NCBI GenBank assembly: GCA_016287995.1
Contig: JAEEXW010000190.1
Span: 1 to 6,178, forward strand
Reading direction: 5' to 3'
DNA length: 6,178 bases
From: Bacteroidales bacterium
GTDB lineage: Bacteria > Bacteroidota > Bacteroidia > Bacteroidales > UBA3824
The position numbers were made by a program, and so were the translations under genes. Positions 1 through 5,789 of the stretch are shown one piece after another (within the stretch, counting starts at the first letter, position 1; every line of letters begins with the position of its first letter). Under the pieces are notes generated by a model that made no database searches, had not been told where the DNA came from, and worked only from the letters and a program-made list of their open reading frames with translations.

Positions 1-1
1 A

Positions 2-958
2 ATTGCTTCTGATACAAGTGTTTTGCAATATGCACTTGAAAAAGGAGTTGAAGTACACGCTTCTACTCAACTCAATATTTCAAACGTTGAGGCGGTAAAG
101 TTTTTTTCTAAGTTTTGCGATGTGATGGTTTTGGCACGCGAGTGCAGCCTTGACAAAGTAAAGCACATTCATAACGAAATCATAAGGCAAAACATCAGAG
201 GTCCCAAAGGCGAATTGGTGCGTTTAGAAATGTTTGTTCACGGTGCGCTTTGCATGGCTGTTTCCGGCAAATGTTATTTGAGCCTCCACGAAATGAACTA
301 TTCTGCTAACAGAGGCGCTTGTCTTCAAATTTGCAGACGCGGCTATAAAGTAACAGACTTGGAGACCGGCGAACAACTCGCCATAGAAAACGAGTACATT
401 ATGTCGCCGAAAGACTTGTGTACGATAGAGTTTTTGGACGAGATTCTCGCCTCGGGCGTTGAAGTCTTAAAAATAGAAGGTAGAGCAAGACCGCCTGAGT
501 ATGTGAAACTTACGACGCAAGTTTACTGCAACGCCGTCAAAGAAATTGAAGCAAAAACCTACACCAAAGAAAAAGCCAAAGCAGATAAAGAAAAGTTGAA
601 AGATGTTTTCAACCGAGGATTTTGGAACGGTTATTATCTCGGTCAGCGGCTTGGCGAATGGACTGATATGCACGGCTCAAAAGCCAAATATCATAAAGAA
701 TTTATCGGCGTGATAAACAACTTTTTCTCAAAACTTTCCGTTGCGGAAATTTACTTAAATTCCGGCGTTTTGAAAAAAGGCGACACAATTTTTATTGTAG
801 GTCAAACTACGGGCGTTGAAGAGTTTGAAGTTACGGAAATCCGTTACGATTTAAAACCCGTAGACTCGGCCCACAAAGGTCAGGCAATATCAATCCCCGT
901 CCCAAAACTTGTAAGACGGGGAGATAAGGTTTATCTTCGCGTGGAGAATCATTTGTAA
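2..958 (+). CDS. trhP: U32-family tRNA 5-hydroxyuridine synthesis protein (TrhP/YegQ-like), 5' partial
   Basis: The frame is open from base 2, so the start codon lies upstream; 318 residues are visible, and full-length relatives are usually just over 400. The peptidase U32 signature is exact at bases 227-283: EMFVHGALCMAVSGKCYLS. With the later NRGACLQIC it supplies the four cysteines proposed to hold an iron-sulfur cluster in this family. Other family landmarks are HASTQLNISN, VLARE, the SPKDLC segment and LKIEGRARPPEYV. From about base 705 the protein ends in the small beta-barrel C-terminal domain (GVINNFF...LKKGDTIFIVG...RRGDKVYLRV). Relatives in E. coli (YegQ/TrhP) and Bacillus act in prephenate-dependent hydroxylation of uridine 34 in tRNA, in the cytoplasm; the old 'collagenase/protease' name is probably misleading for most members. 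The symbol is by family similarity, because paralogues such as RlhA and UbiU/UbiV share the fold. Its end overlaps the convergent DUF486 gene. Confidence 0.88.
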   Translation: MASDTSVLQYALEKGVEVHASTQLNISNVEAVKFFSKFCDVMVLARECSLDKVKHIHNEIIRQNIRGPKGELVRLEMFVHGALCMAVSGKCYLSLHEMNYSANRGACLQICRRGYKVTDLETGEQLAIENEYIMSPKDLCTIEFLDEILASGVEVLKIEGRARPPEYVKLTTQVYCNAVKEIEAKTYTKEKAKADKEKLKDVFNRGFWNGYYLGQRLGEWTDMHGSKAKYHKEFIGVINNFFSKLSVAEIYLNSGVLKKGDTIFIVGQTTGVEEFEVTEIRYDLKPVDSAHKGQAISIPVPKLVRRGDKVYLRVENHL

Positions 959-1323
959 AATACTAATGCAACGGCGGCTATCAAAAGAACAAACGCCAAA
1001 ATATGGTTCCAATGAAGGTTTAGCGAGCCGAAAAGAAGTCCCGAAACTACGGTGAAAACTATTAGCGAAAGGGCTTCTTGAATGACTTTGAGTTGAATAA
1101 GCGAAAACGGTCCGCCGTTAGAAACAAAACCGATTCTATTGGCAGGGACTTGAAAACTATATTCAGCCAAGGCAATAAGCCAACTGAAAAGAATTACCGC
1201 ATAAAGCGGCATGTTGGAATATTTCGGAATTTGGGCAACCCTCAAATGTCCGTACCATGCCAATGTCATAAACGTATTGCTGACAACTAACATGAAAACA
1301 GTTAAAATACCTTTTTGTAACAT
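949..1323 (-). CDS. DUF486 (DMT-like) four-helix membrane protein
   Basis: This is a complete 124-residue protein, close to the usual length of about 110-120 for DUF486 (COG3169). Family motifs are easy to see: SNTFMTLAWYGHL at residues 15-27, QVPANRIG at 58-65, QLKVIQEALSLIVF at 77-90 and LHWNHILAF at 103-111. Four hydrophobic segments fall at about 5-26, 39-57, 80-100 and 106-123, which predicts an inner-membrane protein resembling half of a drug/metabolite transporter, as in small multidrug-resistance proteins. No substrate is established for the family and none can be read from the sequence. The start is the first ATG, placed in an A-rich leader without a Shine-Dalgarno sequence. The stop codon lies inside the last codons of the convergent U32 gene, giving a 10-base tail-to-tail overlap. 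It is transcribed away from the lipoprotein gene at 1405. Confidence 0.87.
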   Translation of the reverse strand: MLQKGILTVFMLVVSNTFMTLAWYGHLRVAQIPKYSNMPLYAVILFSWLIALAEYSFQVPANRIGFVSNGGPFSLIQLKVIQEALSLIVFTVVSGLLFGSLNLHWNHILAFVLLIAAVALVFYK

Positions 1324-1388
1324 TTTTTTATTAAAATCAATAGGGTTTTTTGTGTATTATGTGTTATATATAAAGACCGAAATTACAA

Positions 1389-1396
1389 CAAAATTA
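1389..1396 (-). promoter_or_regulatory. possible -7 element for the DUF486 gene
   Basis: Read on the - strand this is TAATTTTG, a full match to the Bacteroidota -7 consensus TAnnTTTG, about 66 bases before the DUF486 start codon. No TTTG-like -33 element is present at 19 bases upstream, where the sequence would already be inside the lipoprotein gene. In DNA this rich in A and T a lone match can be chance. Confidence 0.3.
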
Positions 1397-1404
1397 TAAA
1401 TGTG

Positions 1405-2670
1405 ATGTTTAAGTTTATATTAAAAATATTAACAGTTTTTGCGTTGCTTTTAACCGTTTCTTGTGCTATGGAAGACGAAGATGCTGATAGTACTACCGCC
1501 ATTAGGACAGAAATTGACGGCTATTACAATGGCAATTACACCAACTTTTTGGTCAATTCTTCTTCTATGTTGAAACCCGTGTCAGAGCAGCCGATTTATG
1601 CTAACAACGTCGAAAGTGGAAAACTCATAGAAGATACGGCATCGTTTTATTTAAAGCCGGATTTTGACTTCAATTCACTTGATACGGCAAGGATTTTTCC
1701 GAACGATACCACTTTTCATGAAGGGATTATGAACTGCATTGTCAACTCTTATGATATGAGTTACAGAATCATAAATTCACTTTTTAATCCCAAACTAAAA
1801 AAAGAAGTTTGGATGAAATTTGACGAACCTTATCTCGGCACTTATACCTCGCCGCTTGATTCGAGAATCAAACAGTGGGAAGTTACCGAAGGCGGTTCGT
1901 ATGCGGGCATTGATTACCATTATTGTCTAAAAATCACAGATATGCCCGGCGGAATGTCAAAGGTTAAAGACTCTGACAAAGAATCAGGGAAAGATAATGC
2001 CGTAGAATTTTTTTATAACGAAAATTTCCAAAACGGTGTTGTAGTGTTTTCACCGGTTAATTACGATAGGATAAAATATCCTGAAAACATTTTTTCAAAG
2101 GATATGAAATGTCTTGTAAAGTTTTCTACAAACAAGGATTCGATAGTCAACGAACTTTTGATTTCGGGATATTCGCGCGATATGAAAACCGTTTACGGAA
2201 TCGACAACGTATATTTAAAATTTTCAGAAATAAAGGAAAGCGGTTACATACGTTTTTTGGGCTTGATTGATATGCCCGGACTATGGTTTGACGCGGTTGC
2301 AAATGCCGGTTACTGTATTTGCATAGCCGGTACAACAGACAAAAACAACAAATGCACCATCTTTTATACGGGACTTGTAAGAAACTCCTCTGCCGAAACC
2401 TCTGTTGCAAAACTTATTACGGAAAATTCTTCGGGCTATGTTTTGGGAAGACTTTATCCCGCATGGTTTAGGATGAAAACAGGCAAAATCGGTGCAAAGG
2501 ATACAGCAGTTTTTGAAAATCCGGCATATTACATCAATTCGTATTACAACGGTTACGGCAAAGCCGAAAATCCTATATATCAAAAGGCCATTAACAATAC
2601 AATAGATTTGCTGAATGGGAAAACGGATATGTCGCCTTATCAAAATTCTATAAATAAAGTCTTGTGGTAA
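1405..2670 (+). CDS. putative outer-membrane lipoprotein, unknown function
   Basis: I do not recognise this 421-residue protein. It begins with a short charged stretch and a hydrophobic core (FKFILKILTVFALLLTVSC), ending at a cysteine at residue 20 (bases 1462-1464), as expected for a signal-peptidase II lipoprotein. The box is slightly loose (LTVSC), which Bacteroidota tolerate. The next residues, AMEDEDAD, are strongly acidic like the lipoprotein export signals that send Bacteroidota lipoproteins to the cell surface, so surface exposure is plausible but inferred. The rest has no further membrane segment, is rich in aromatic, Asn and Asp residues, and reads like a beta-rich secreted protein. 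The phrase DMPG occurs twice (about residues 181 and 291). ATG at 1405 was chosen over the adjoining GTG at 1402; neither has a Shine-Dalgarno sequence. It is a single-gene unit that ends in a strong terminator 7 bases after the stop codon. SusD-like and DUF4270 proteins were considered, but their hallmarks were not seen. Confidence 0.8.
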   Translation: MFKFILKILTVFALLLTVSCAMEDEDADSTTAIRTEIDGYYNGNYTNFLVNSSSMLKPVSEQPIYANNVESGKLIEDTASFYLKPDFDFNSLDTARIFPNDTTFHEGIMNCIVNSYDMSYRIINSLFNPKLKKEVWMKFDEPYLGTYTSPLDSRIKQWEVTEGGSYAGIDYHYCLKITDMPGGMSKVKDSDKESGKDNAVEFFYNENFQNGVVVFSPVNYDRIKYPENIFSKDMKCLVKFSTNKDSIVNELLISGYSRDMKTVYGIDNVYLKFSEIKESGYIRFLGLIDMPGLWFDAVANAGYCICIAGTTDKNNKCTIFYTGLVRNSSAETSVAKLITENSSGYVLGRLYPAWFRMKTGKIGAKDTAVFENPAYYINSYYNGYGKAENPIYQKAINNTIDLLNGKTDMSPYQNSINKVLW

Positions 2671-2677
2671 AGACATA

Positions 2678-2714
2678 AAAAAAGACCGGCTTTATCACAA
2701 AGGCGGTCTTTTTT
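2678..2714. terminator. bidirectional intrinsic terminator between convergent genes
   Basis: AAAAAAGACCG (2678-2688) pairs with CGGTCTTTTTT (2704-2714). Inside, CTTT (2690-2693) pairs with AAAG (2699-2702) around the loop ATCAC, leaving only a G-G mismatch between the two parts of the stem. The T-run ends the lipoprotein transcript on the + strand. The matching A-run gives a T-run on the other strand, so the hairpin can also stop transcription coming from the histidine kinase gene. Confidence 0.85.
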
Positions 2715-2750
2715 GCTACCTTAATCAATTTAACCTAAATTTTTACCATT

Positions 2751-2857
2751 ATGAAGAATTTTCTGCGTATATTAATATATACGTAAAAACGCAAAAAAAG
2801 TTTCAAAAAATGTGCTTTTTTTTGCCAAAAAATGTAAATTTTTCTAAAATTCTTCAT
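2751..2857. repeat. 107-bp A+T-rich segment with perfect 12-bp terminal inverted repeats
   Basis: ATGAAGAATTTT at 2751-2762 is repeated in perfect inverse orientation at 2846-2857 (AAAATTCTTCAT), 83 bases apart. Between them is a second inverted repeat, CGTATAT-TAAT-ATATACG at 2766-2783, followed by A- and T-runs. No reading frame of note lies inside. It sits in the spacer between two convergent genes, where no promoter is needed. It might be a tiny non-autonomous mobile element, a transcript-end structure or chance in A+T-rich DNA. No clear target-site duplication flanks it. Confidence 0.45.
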
Positions 2858-2874
2858 TTTTCAGTAAAAAAACG

Positions 2875-2907
2875 CTATTTCGGGAGCAAAATTTTGAAAG
2901 TTGTGCC
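2875..2907 (-). pseudogene. cut-off C-terminal tail of the histidine kinase
   Basis: Directly after the kinase's TAA stop (2908-2910) the same frame continues GTTFKILLPK and then ends at TAG (2875-2877). This is the standard last strand of the HATPase_c domain (consensus KGTTFxIxLP), so it is almost surely former or still-used coding sequence. A lysine codon AAA changed to TAA explains it with one base. Whether the tail is made depends on readthrough or on the TAA being a sequence error. Confidence 0.75.
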
Positions 2908-4014
2908 TTAGTTTATCTGACTTGACTTTACAAAAATTTTTCCTTTGTGATAGTCGTTGATAATTCTCTGCGCAAGCGACAAGCCCAAGCCCCAGCCGTG
3001 TTTTTTGGTGGAAAAACCGGGACGAAACACTTTTTTGAAATTTCTTTTCGGGATTCCTTTGCCGGTGTCGGAGATTTCTATGCTGATATTTTTGTCGGTC
3101 TGAGAGAGTACAATCGTCAAAACGCCTTTGCCCTGCATGGCGTCAACGGCGTTTTTGCAGAGATTTTCTATCACCCATTCAAAAAGCGAAATGTTGAGCA
3201 TTACCAAAATCTCCTCCCGAGGAATGTCCATAATGTAGTTGACATTTTTGGAAGTCCTTGATTTGAGATAATTTACCGAATTTGTAAGAACGGGACAGAT
3301 GTTTTCGTATTTTAATTCGGGCTTGTTGCCGATACGCGAAAAGCGGTCGGTGATTTTTTCAAGACGCTTTATGTCTTTTTCCACCTCTAAGGTAAGTTCG
3401 GGATTGTAATTTTCGGCTTTAAGGATTTCAATCCATGCCAACAGCGAAGAAATCGGTGTACCCAACTGATGAGCCGTCTCTTTGCTCATTCCGACTAAAA
3501 TTTTGTTTTGATCGGCTTTTGTGGTGTTTCTTACCGCTACAATTAGCAAAACGATTATCATAACTGACACCACAAGTTGTATGAAAGGGTAAATTTTCAG
3601 TTGTTTCAACGTTTTGCTGTCGTCGTAAAAAAGAATATCGTATTTACCACGTTTGTATTCTATCATAATAGGCTCGTGCCGAGAATGCATTTCTTTTGAC
3701 TTTGCCGTAAGAAAAGCCTCCGTTGACATTTCGGAAGTATCAAGGTCTATATTACGATAAGAAAGCAAATTGTTGTCATTCATCAAAATAACAGGAATAC
3801 TGTTGTTATCGATGATTTTGTATGCCAAAAGGCTGACGTTGCCGTCCAAATCTACGTTTTCGAACTCCCTAACGGCATCAGACCAAAGGGTCAGATAAAG
3901 GGTTTCCTTTTCTTCCAACTCTTTGGTCAAATGATTGCTGTATATCCATACCGCTATGCTTGCGATAAAGGTAAGGGCATACAGCAAAATTCTTATGATT
4001 TCTTTCCTGCTCAT
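2908..4014 (-). CDS. membrane sensor histidine kinase, lacking its last strand
   Basis: This 368-residue protein is an inner-membrane sensor kinase. Hydrophobic segments at about residues 7-25 and 143-161 bracket a periplasmic sensing region of roughly 115 residues with no domain I can name. The HisKA part carries the phosphoacceptor H182 in KETAHQLGTPISSL, followed by an amphipathic helix pair. The ATP-binding domain shows the N-box ENLCKNAVDAM (283-293), G1 DTGKGIP (316-322), the F-box FRPGFSTK (330-337) and G2 GWGLGLSLAQRI (340-351), so the kinase core residues are intact. The frame then stops at a TAA after VKSSQIN, about 11 residues before the natural end (see the tail at 2875-2907). The start codon overlaps the stop of the upstream membrane-protein gene as ATGA, implying translational coupling. 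No response regulator lies in the window. Activity of the shortened form is uncertain, because the lost strand packs in the ATPase sheet. Confidence 0.9.
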   Translation of the reverse strand: MSRKEIIRILLYALTFIASIAVWIYSNHLTKELEEKETLYLTLWSDAVREFENVDLDGNVSLLAYKIIDNNSIPVILMNDNNLLSYRNIDLDTSEMSTEAFLTAKSKEMHSRHEPIMIEYKRGKYDILFYDDSKTLKQLKIYPFIQLVVSVMIIVLLIVAVRNTTKADQNKILVGMSKETAHQLGTPISSLLAWIEILKAENYNPELTLEVEKDIKRLEKITDRFSRIGNKPELKYENICPVLTNSVNYLKSRTSKNVNYIMDIPREEILVMLNISLFEWVIENLCKNAVDAMQGKGVLTIVLSQTDKNISIEISDTGKGIPKRNFKKVFRPGFSTKKHGWGLGLSLAQRIINDYHKGKIFVKSSQIN

Positions 4015-5162
4015 TGTTGCGTTTTGTCTGAGTCGGCTTTTTCTTTTTTCTGGTTTTCGGGGTCGTATTTTTTGAAAAACATATTTGCAACTTTTTCAAT
4101 AAACTGCAACAAATATTCCACGCAATATCCGCCTATAAACGCCAACAGCATAGGCGAAAGCGATGAAAGTCCGAGTTTTTGCGCGTGTTCTATATCGCCC
4201 CAGAAAAGTCCGACACTAAGACCCGCTATCGCACCAAGCAAAATTCTCAACAAATATTTTACATTGCTACCGTCCGAGAAAGTCATATTTTTGATTTCCT
4301 CGTTTATCTCCCTTAACACGAAAGTAAATCCGCCGATTACACCGTAAAGAAGCGGCAAAATGTAAATTCCTATTATCCACACATAACTTTTAGCCTCTTG
4401 AACGATGGCTGTGTTAGCCTTGTCGAAGTCTCTGGAATTAGTAGAGATAGAGTCGGTCTTCAACTGCCCCGTAAGCGTTACCGCCCTGACACGTTTTGTC
4501 CACGGTCTTAACATCTCAATATTGCTTTTGCGCTTTTCGTCAAGTTCGAGAATATTGCTAAAAACCCTCTCGTACTCGTTGTTGATGGCAATATTGTCGT
4601 CGTTGACCTCTTTTACCAACAGAAGTTCGCTAAGGCGTGACTCTTTTGTCTCAATCTCCTTTTCACATTCCGTTATGTTTGCAAGTCTTGTAGAACCGAT
4701 GTAAAAGTAGATTTGAATAAAAAGCAAACACACCATCGTTATAATTGTGCCGATTGTATAACCACGTGCCGAAATATGCGAAAAGGCGTTACGCTGTTTT
4801 TTACCGACAAAGCCGAGCATTTTTTCAAACGCTCCGTCGCCGGAAAGCGGTTTCGGTCTTGACGAAATCAGAGAGTCTACTGTAACAGGTTTTATTATTT
4901 TAGTCAACTCTTTATAAGCCATACGGAATTTTACTTCGATTTCTGGATTCCATTTTTTTTGACGGCTCATAAATTTGCTGTCAACTACGGTTTTTACAAG
5001 GTCTTCCGAAATGTCGATACCTTGGTTTATGATATATGACAGAACCAACTCCGCCCTTTCGATGTTCATTGCAGTCTCGTTTGAGACGTTGTAAATACTA
5101 TCGGGGGTTGGAAGTGCAGTTACGATTTCCTGATTTTGATGATTGTGTTCTTCCATTTTCAT
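4011..5162 (-). CDS. four-helix inner-membrane protein with periplasmic helical region, unknown function
   Basis: This is a complete 383-residue protein with no firm name. Residues 1-134 form a polar, mostly helical N-terminal region ending in a basic patch (GKKQRNAFSHISARG). A membrane helix at about 135-156 is followed by about 100 residues rich in Glu, Lys and Leu (165-215), probably coiled coil in the periplasm. Three more helices follow at about 258-283, 303-321 and 336-354, then a charged cytoplasmic tail. The second half (YILPLLYGVIGGFTFVLRE, LSPMLLAFIGGYCVEYLL) resembles, from memory, a conserved membrane domain in uncharacterised proteins of other phyla; I cannot verify this. The stop overlaps the kinase start (ATGA), so the two are probably made together and may work as one sensing unit. 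The start is the first ATG; a second ATG two codons on is possible. There is no Shine-Dalgarno sequence. Confidence 0.85.
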   Translation of the reverse strand: MKMEEHNHQNQEIVTALPTPDSIYNVSNETAMNIERAELVLSYIINQGIDISEDLVKTVVDSKFMSRQKKWNPEIEVKFRMAYKELTKIIKPVTVDSLISSRPKPLSGDGAFEKMLGFVGKKQRNAFSHISARGYTIGTIITMVCLLFIQIYFYIGSTRLANITECEKEIETKESRLSELLLVKEVNDDNIAINNEYERVFSNILELDEKRKSNIEMLRPWTKRVRAVTLTGQLKTDSISTNSRDFDKANTAIVQEAKSYVWIIGIYILPLLYGVIGGFTFVLREINEEIKNMTFSDGSNVKYLLRILLGAIAGLSVGLFWGDIEHAQKLGLSSLSPMLLAFIGGYCVEYLLQFIEKVANMFFKKYDPENQKKEKADSDKTQQ

Positions 5163-5190
5163 GTTATTGATTGTTTATTATTAAAAACGT

Positions 5191-5198
5191 CAAAGATA
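5191..5198 (-). promoter_or_regulatory. probable -7 element of the membrane protein / kinase unit
   Basis: On the - strand this reads TATCTTTG, a full match to TAnnTTTG, 28 bases before the start codon at 5162. It would give a short 5' leader of about 20 bases. The -33 region is only a T-run rather than a clear TTTG. It lies just after the terminator of the preceding gene, where a new promoter is expected. Confidence 0.55.
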
Positions 5199-5232
5199 TA
5201 AAACTATTAAAAAAAAAACGTTAATAAAACAA

Positions 5233-5259
5233 AAAATCCCCGTTTTAAGCGGGGATTTT
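5233..5259 (-). terminator. intrinsic terminator of the SiaC-like gene
   Basis: AAAATCCCCG (5233-5242) and CGGGGATTTT (5250-5259) form a perfect 10-bp stem with a 7-base loop. On the - strand the stem is followed by a T-run (complement of 5231-5236). It begins 23 bases after the stop codon at 5283, and separates this gene from the membrane protein / kinase unit. Confidence 0.88.
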
Positions 5260-5282
5260 CCATAACATCTTTTTTTAACGGC

Positions 5283-5669
5283 TTAAAACTTGCCGTAATC
5301 CTTCGACGAATAGAAGTTGAATTTCATTTCCAAAACATCCTGAAAATCTTCTCCGTATTCCAAAAGTTCGTCATCGTCGTAAAACCAATTAATAACAACT
5401 TCGTAGCCCGACTTTTTCAGCGTGCTGAAATATTCGAGAAATCTTATTAAATATTTTGCCGAGGAGGAGTTGAAATACTCGAAGTCAATTTTTACGACCG
5501 TTTTTTCCTGAGGCTGCTCTTTGTATTCCTCAATCCACTCAATCAGCGGGCGGTAAACACTCTCAGTGTTTTCCGGAATAGAACGACCTCCGAGTTCAAC
5601 GAGACCCTTGTCTGGGTCAAGATTGACTCTCGGTGATTTCATATTTCCTGCGCTTACAATATGGTTCAT
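5283..5669 (-). CDS. SiaC-family (DUF1987) regulatory phosphoprotein
   Basis: This is a complete 128-residue cytoplasmic protein of usual family length. Conserved features in order are SPRVNLDPDKGLVELGGRSIPEN (residues 12-34, broken here only for description), PLIEWIEEY (41-49), VVKIDFEYFNSSSAKYLIRFLE (58-79 region) and the acidic WFYDDDELLEYGEDF (95-109). In Pseudomonas aeruginosa SiaC is phosphorylated by SiaB on a threonine in the equivalent N-T-S-S motif and dephosphorylated by the PP2C-type phosphatase SiaA; unphosphorylated SiaC activates the diguanylate cyclase SiaD. Here the motif is N67-S68-S69-S70, so a serine would be the acceptor. The fold resembles STAS/anti-sigma-factor antagonists. 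No SiaA, SiaB or SiaD partner is in the window. It has its own promoter and terminator, so it is probably monocistronic. ATG at 5669 is preferred; an ATG at codon 10 would leave very little before the first conserved strand. Confidence 0.88.
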   Translation of the reverse strand: MNHIVSAGNMKSPRVNLDPDKGLVELGGRSIPENTESVYRPLIEWIEEYKEQPQEKTVVKIDFEYFNSSSAKYLIRFLEYFSTLKKSGYEVVINWFYDDDELLEYGEDFQDVLEMKFNFYSSKDYGKF

Positions 5670-5710
5670 AGCAGTTATTATCTTTTAAAAAGTAGTTACC
5701 TTATTCAAAT

Positions 5711-5725
5711 TGCAAATGTATTGCA
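5711..5725. promoter_or_regulatory. inverted repeat over the -7 element, possible operator
   Basis: TGCAA-ATGTA-TTGCA is a perfect 5-bp inverted repeat with a 5-base spacer, covering the -7 element of the SiaC-like gene. A similar repeat, GCAAA-TTTATT-TTTGC (5739-5754), covers the -33 element. A dimeric regulator could bind here, but short A+T-rich repeats arise easily by chance. Confidence 0.3.
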
Positions 5726-5743
5726 TTTTTTTTGATTAGCAAA
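5713..5743 (-). promoter_or_regulatory. Bacteroidota-type promoter of the SiaC-like gene
   Basis: On the - strand a -33 TTTG (5740-5743) is followed after exactly 19 bases by TACATTTG (5713-5720), a complete match to the -33/-7 promoter of the Bacteroidota primary sigma factor. Transcription should start near 5707, giving a leader of about 40 bases before the ATG at 5669. The leader is A-rich with no Shine-Dalgarno sequence. Confidence 0.8.
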
Positions 5744-5789
5744 TTTATTTTTGCAAAAAAATCAAAAAAAATATTTATACGGTTTTTTG

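Noticed and set aside
368..382. Inverted repeat GGCGA-ACAAC-TCGCC
   Set aside because: It falls inside the U32 coding sequence, has no T-run or regulatory context, and a 5-bp stem of this kind is expected by chance.
1346..1375. Possible promoter for the lipoprotein gene (TTTTTTG followed by TATATAAAG)
   Set aside because: The second part does not match TAnnTTTG and the spacing is about 14 bases rather than 19, so no promoter could be supported for this gene.
1211..1399. 62-codon + strand open frame leading into the lipoprotein gene
   Set aside because: It overlaps the DUF486 gene in antisense for most of its length and ends in the divergent intergenic gap; the product has no recognisable feature.
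2281..2676. 131-codon open frame on the - strand opposite the lipoprotein gene
   Set aside because: It lies fully across the lipoprotein coding sequence and the start of its terminator, its product is Arg/Ile/Cys-rich with no motif, and the + strand gene has a clear signal peptide and consistent codon use.
3931..4347. 138-codon open frame on the + strand
   Set aside because: It runs opposite the kinase and membrane-protein genes, whose motifs and ATGA overlap are convincing; its product is a Ser/Phe/Pro-rich antisense translation.
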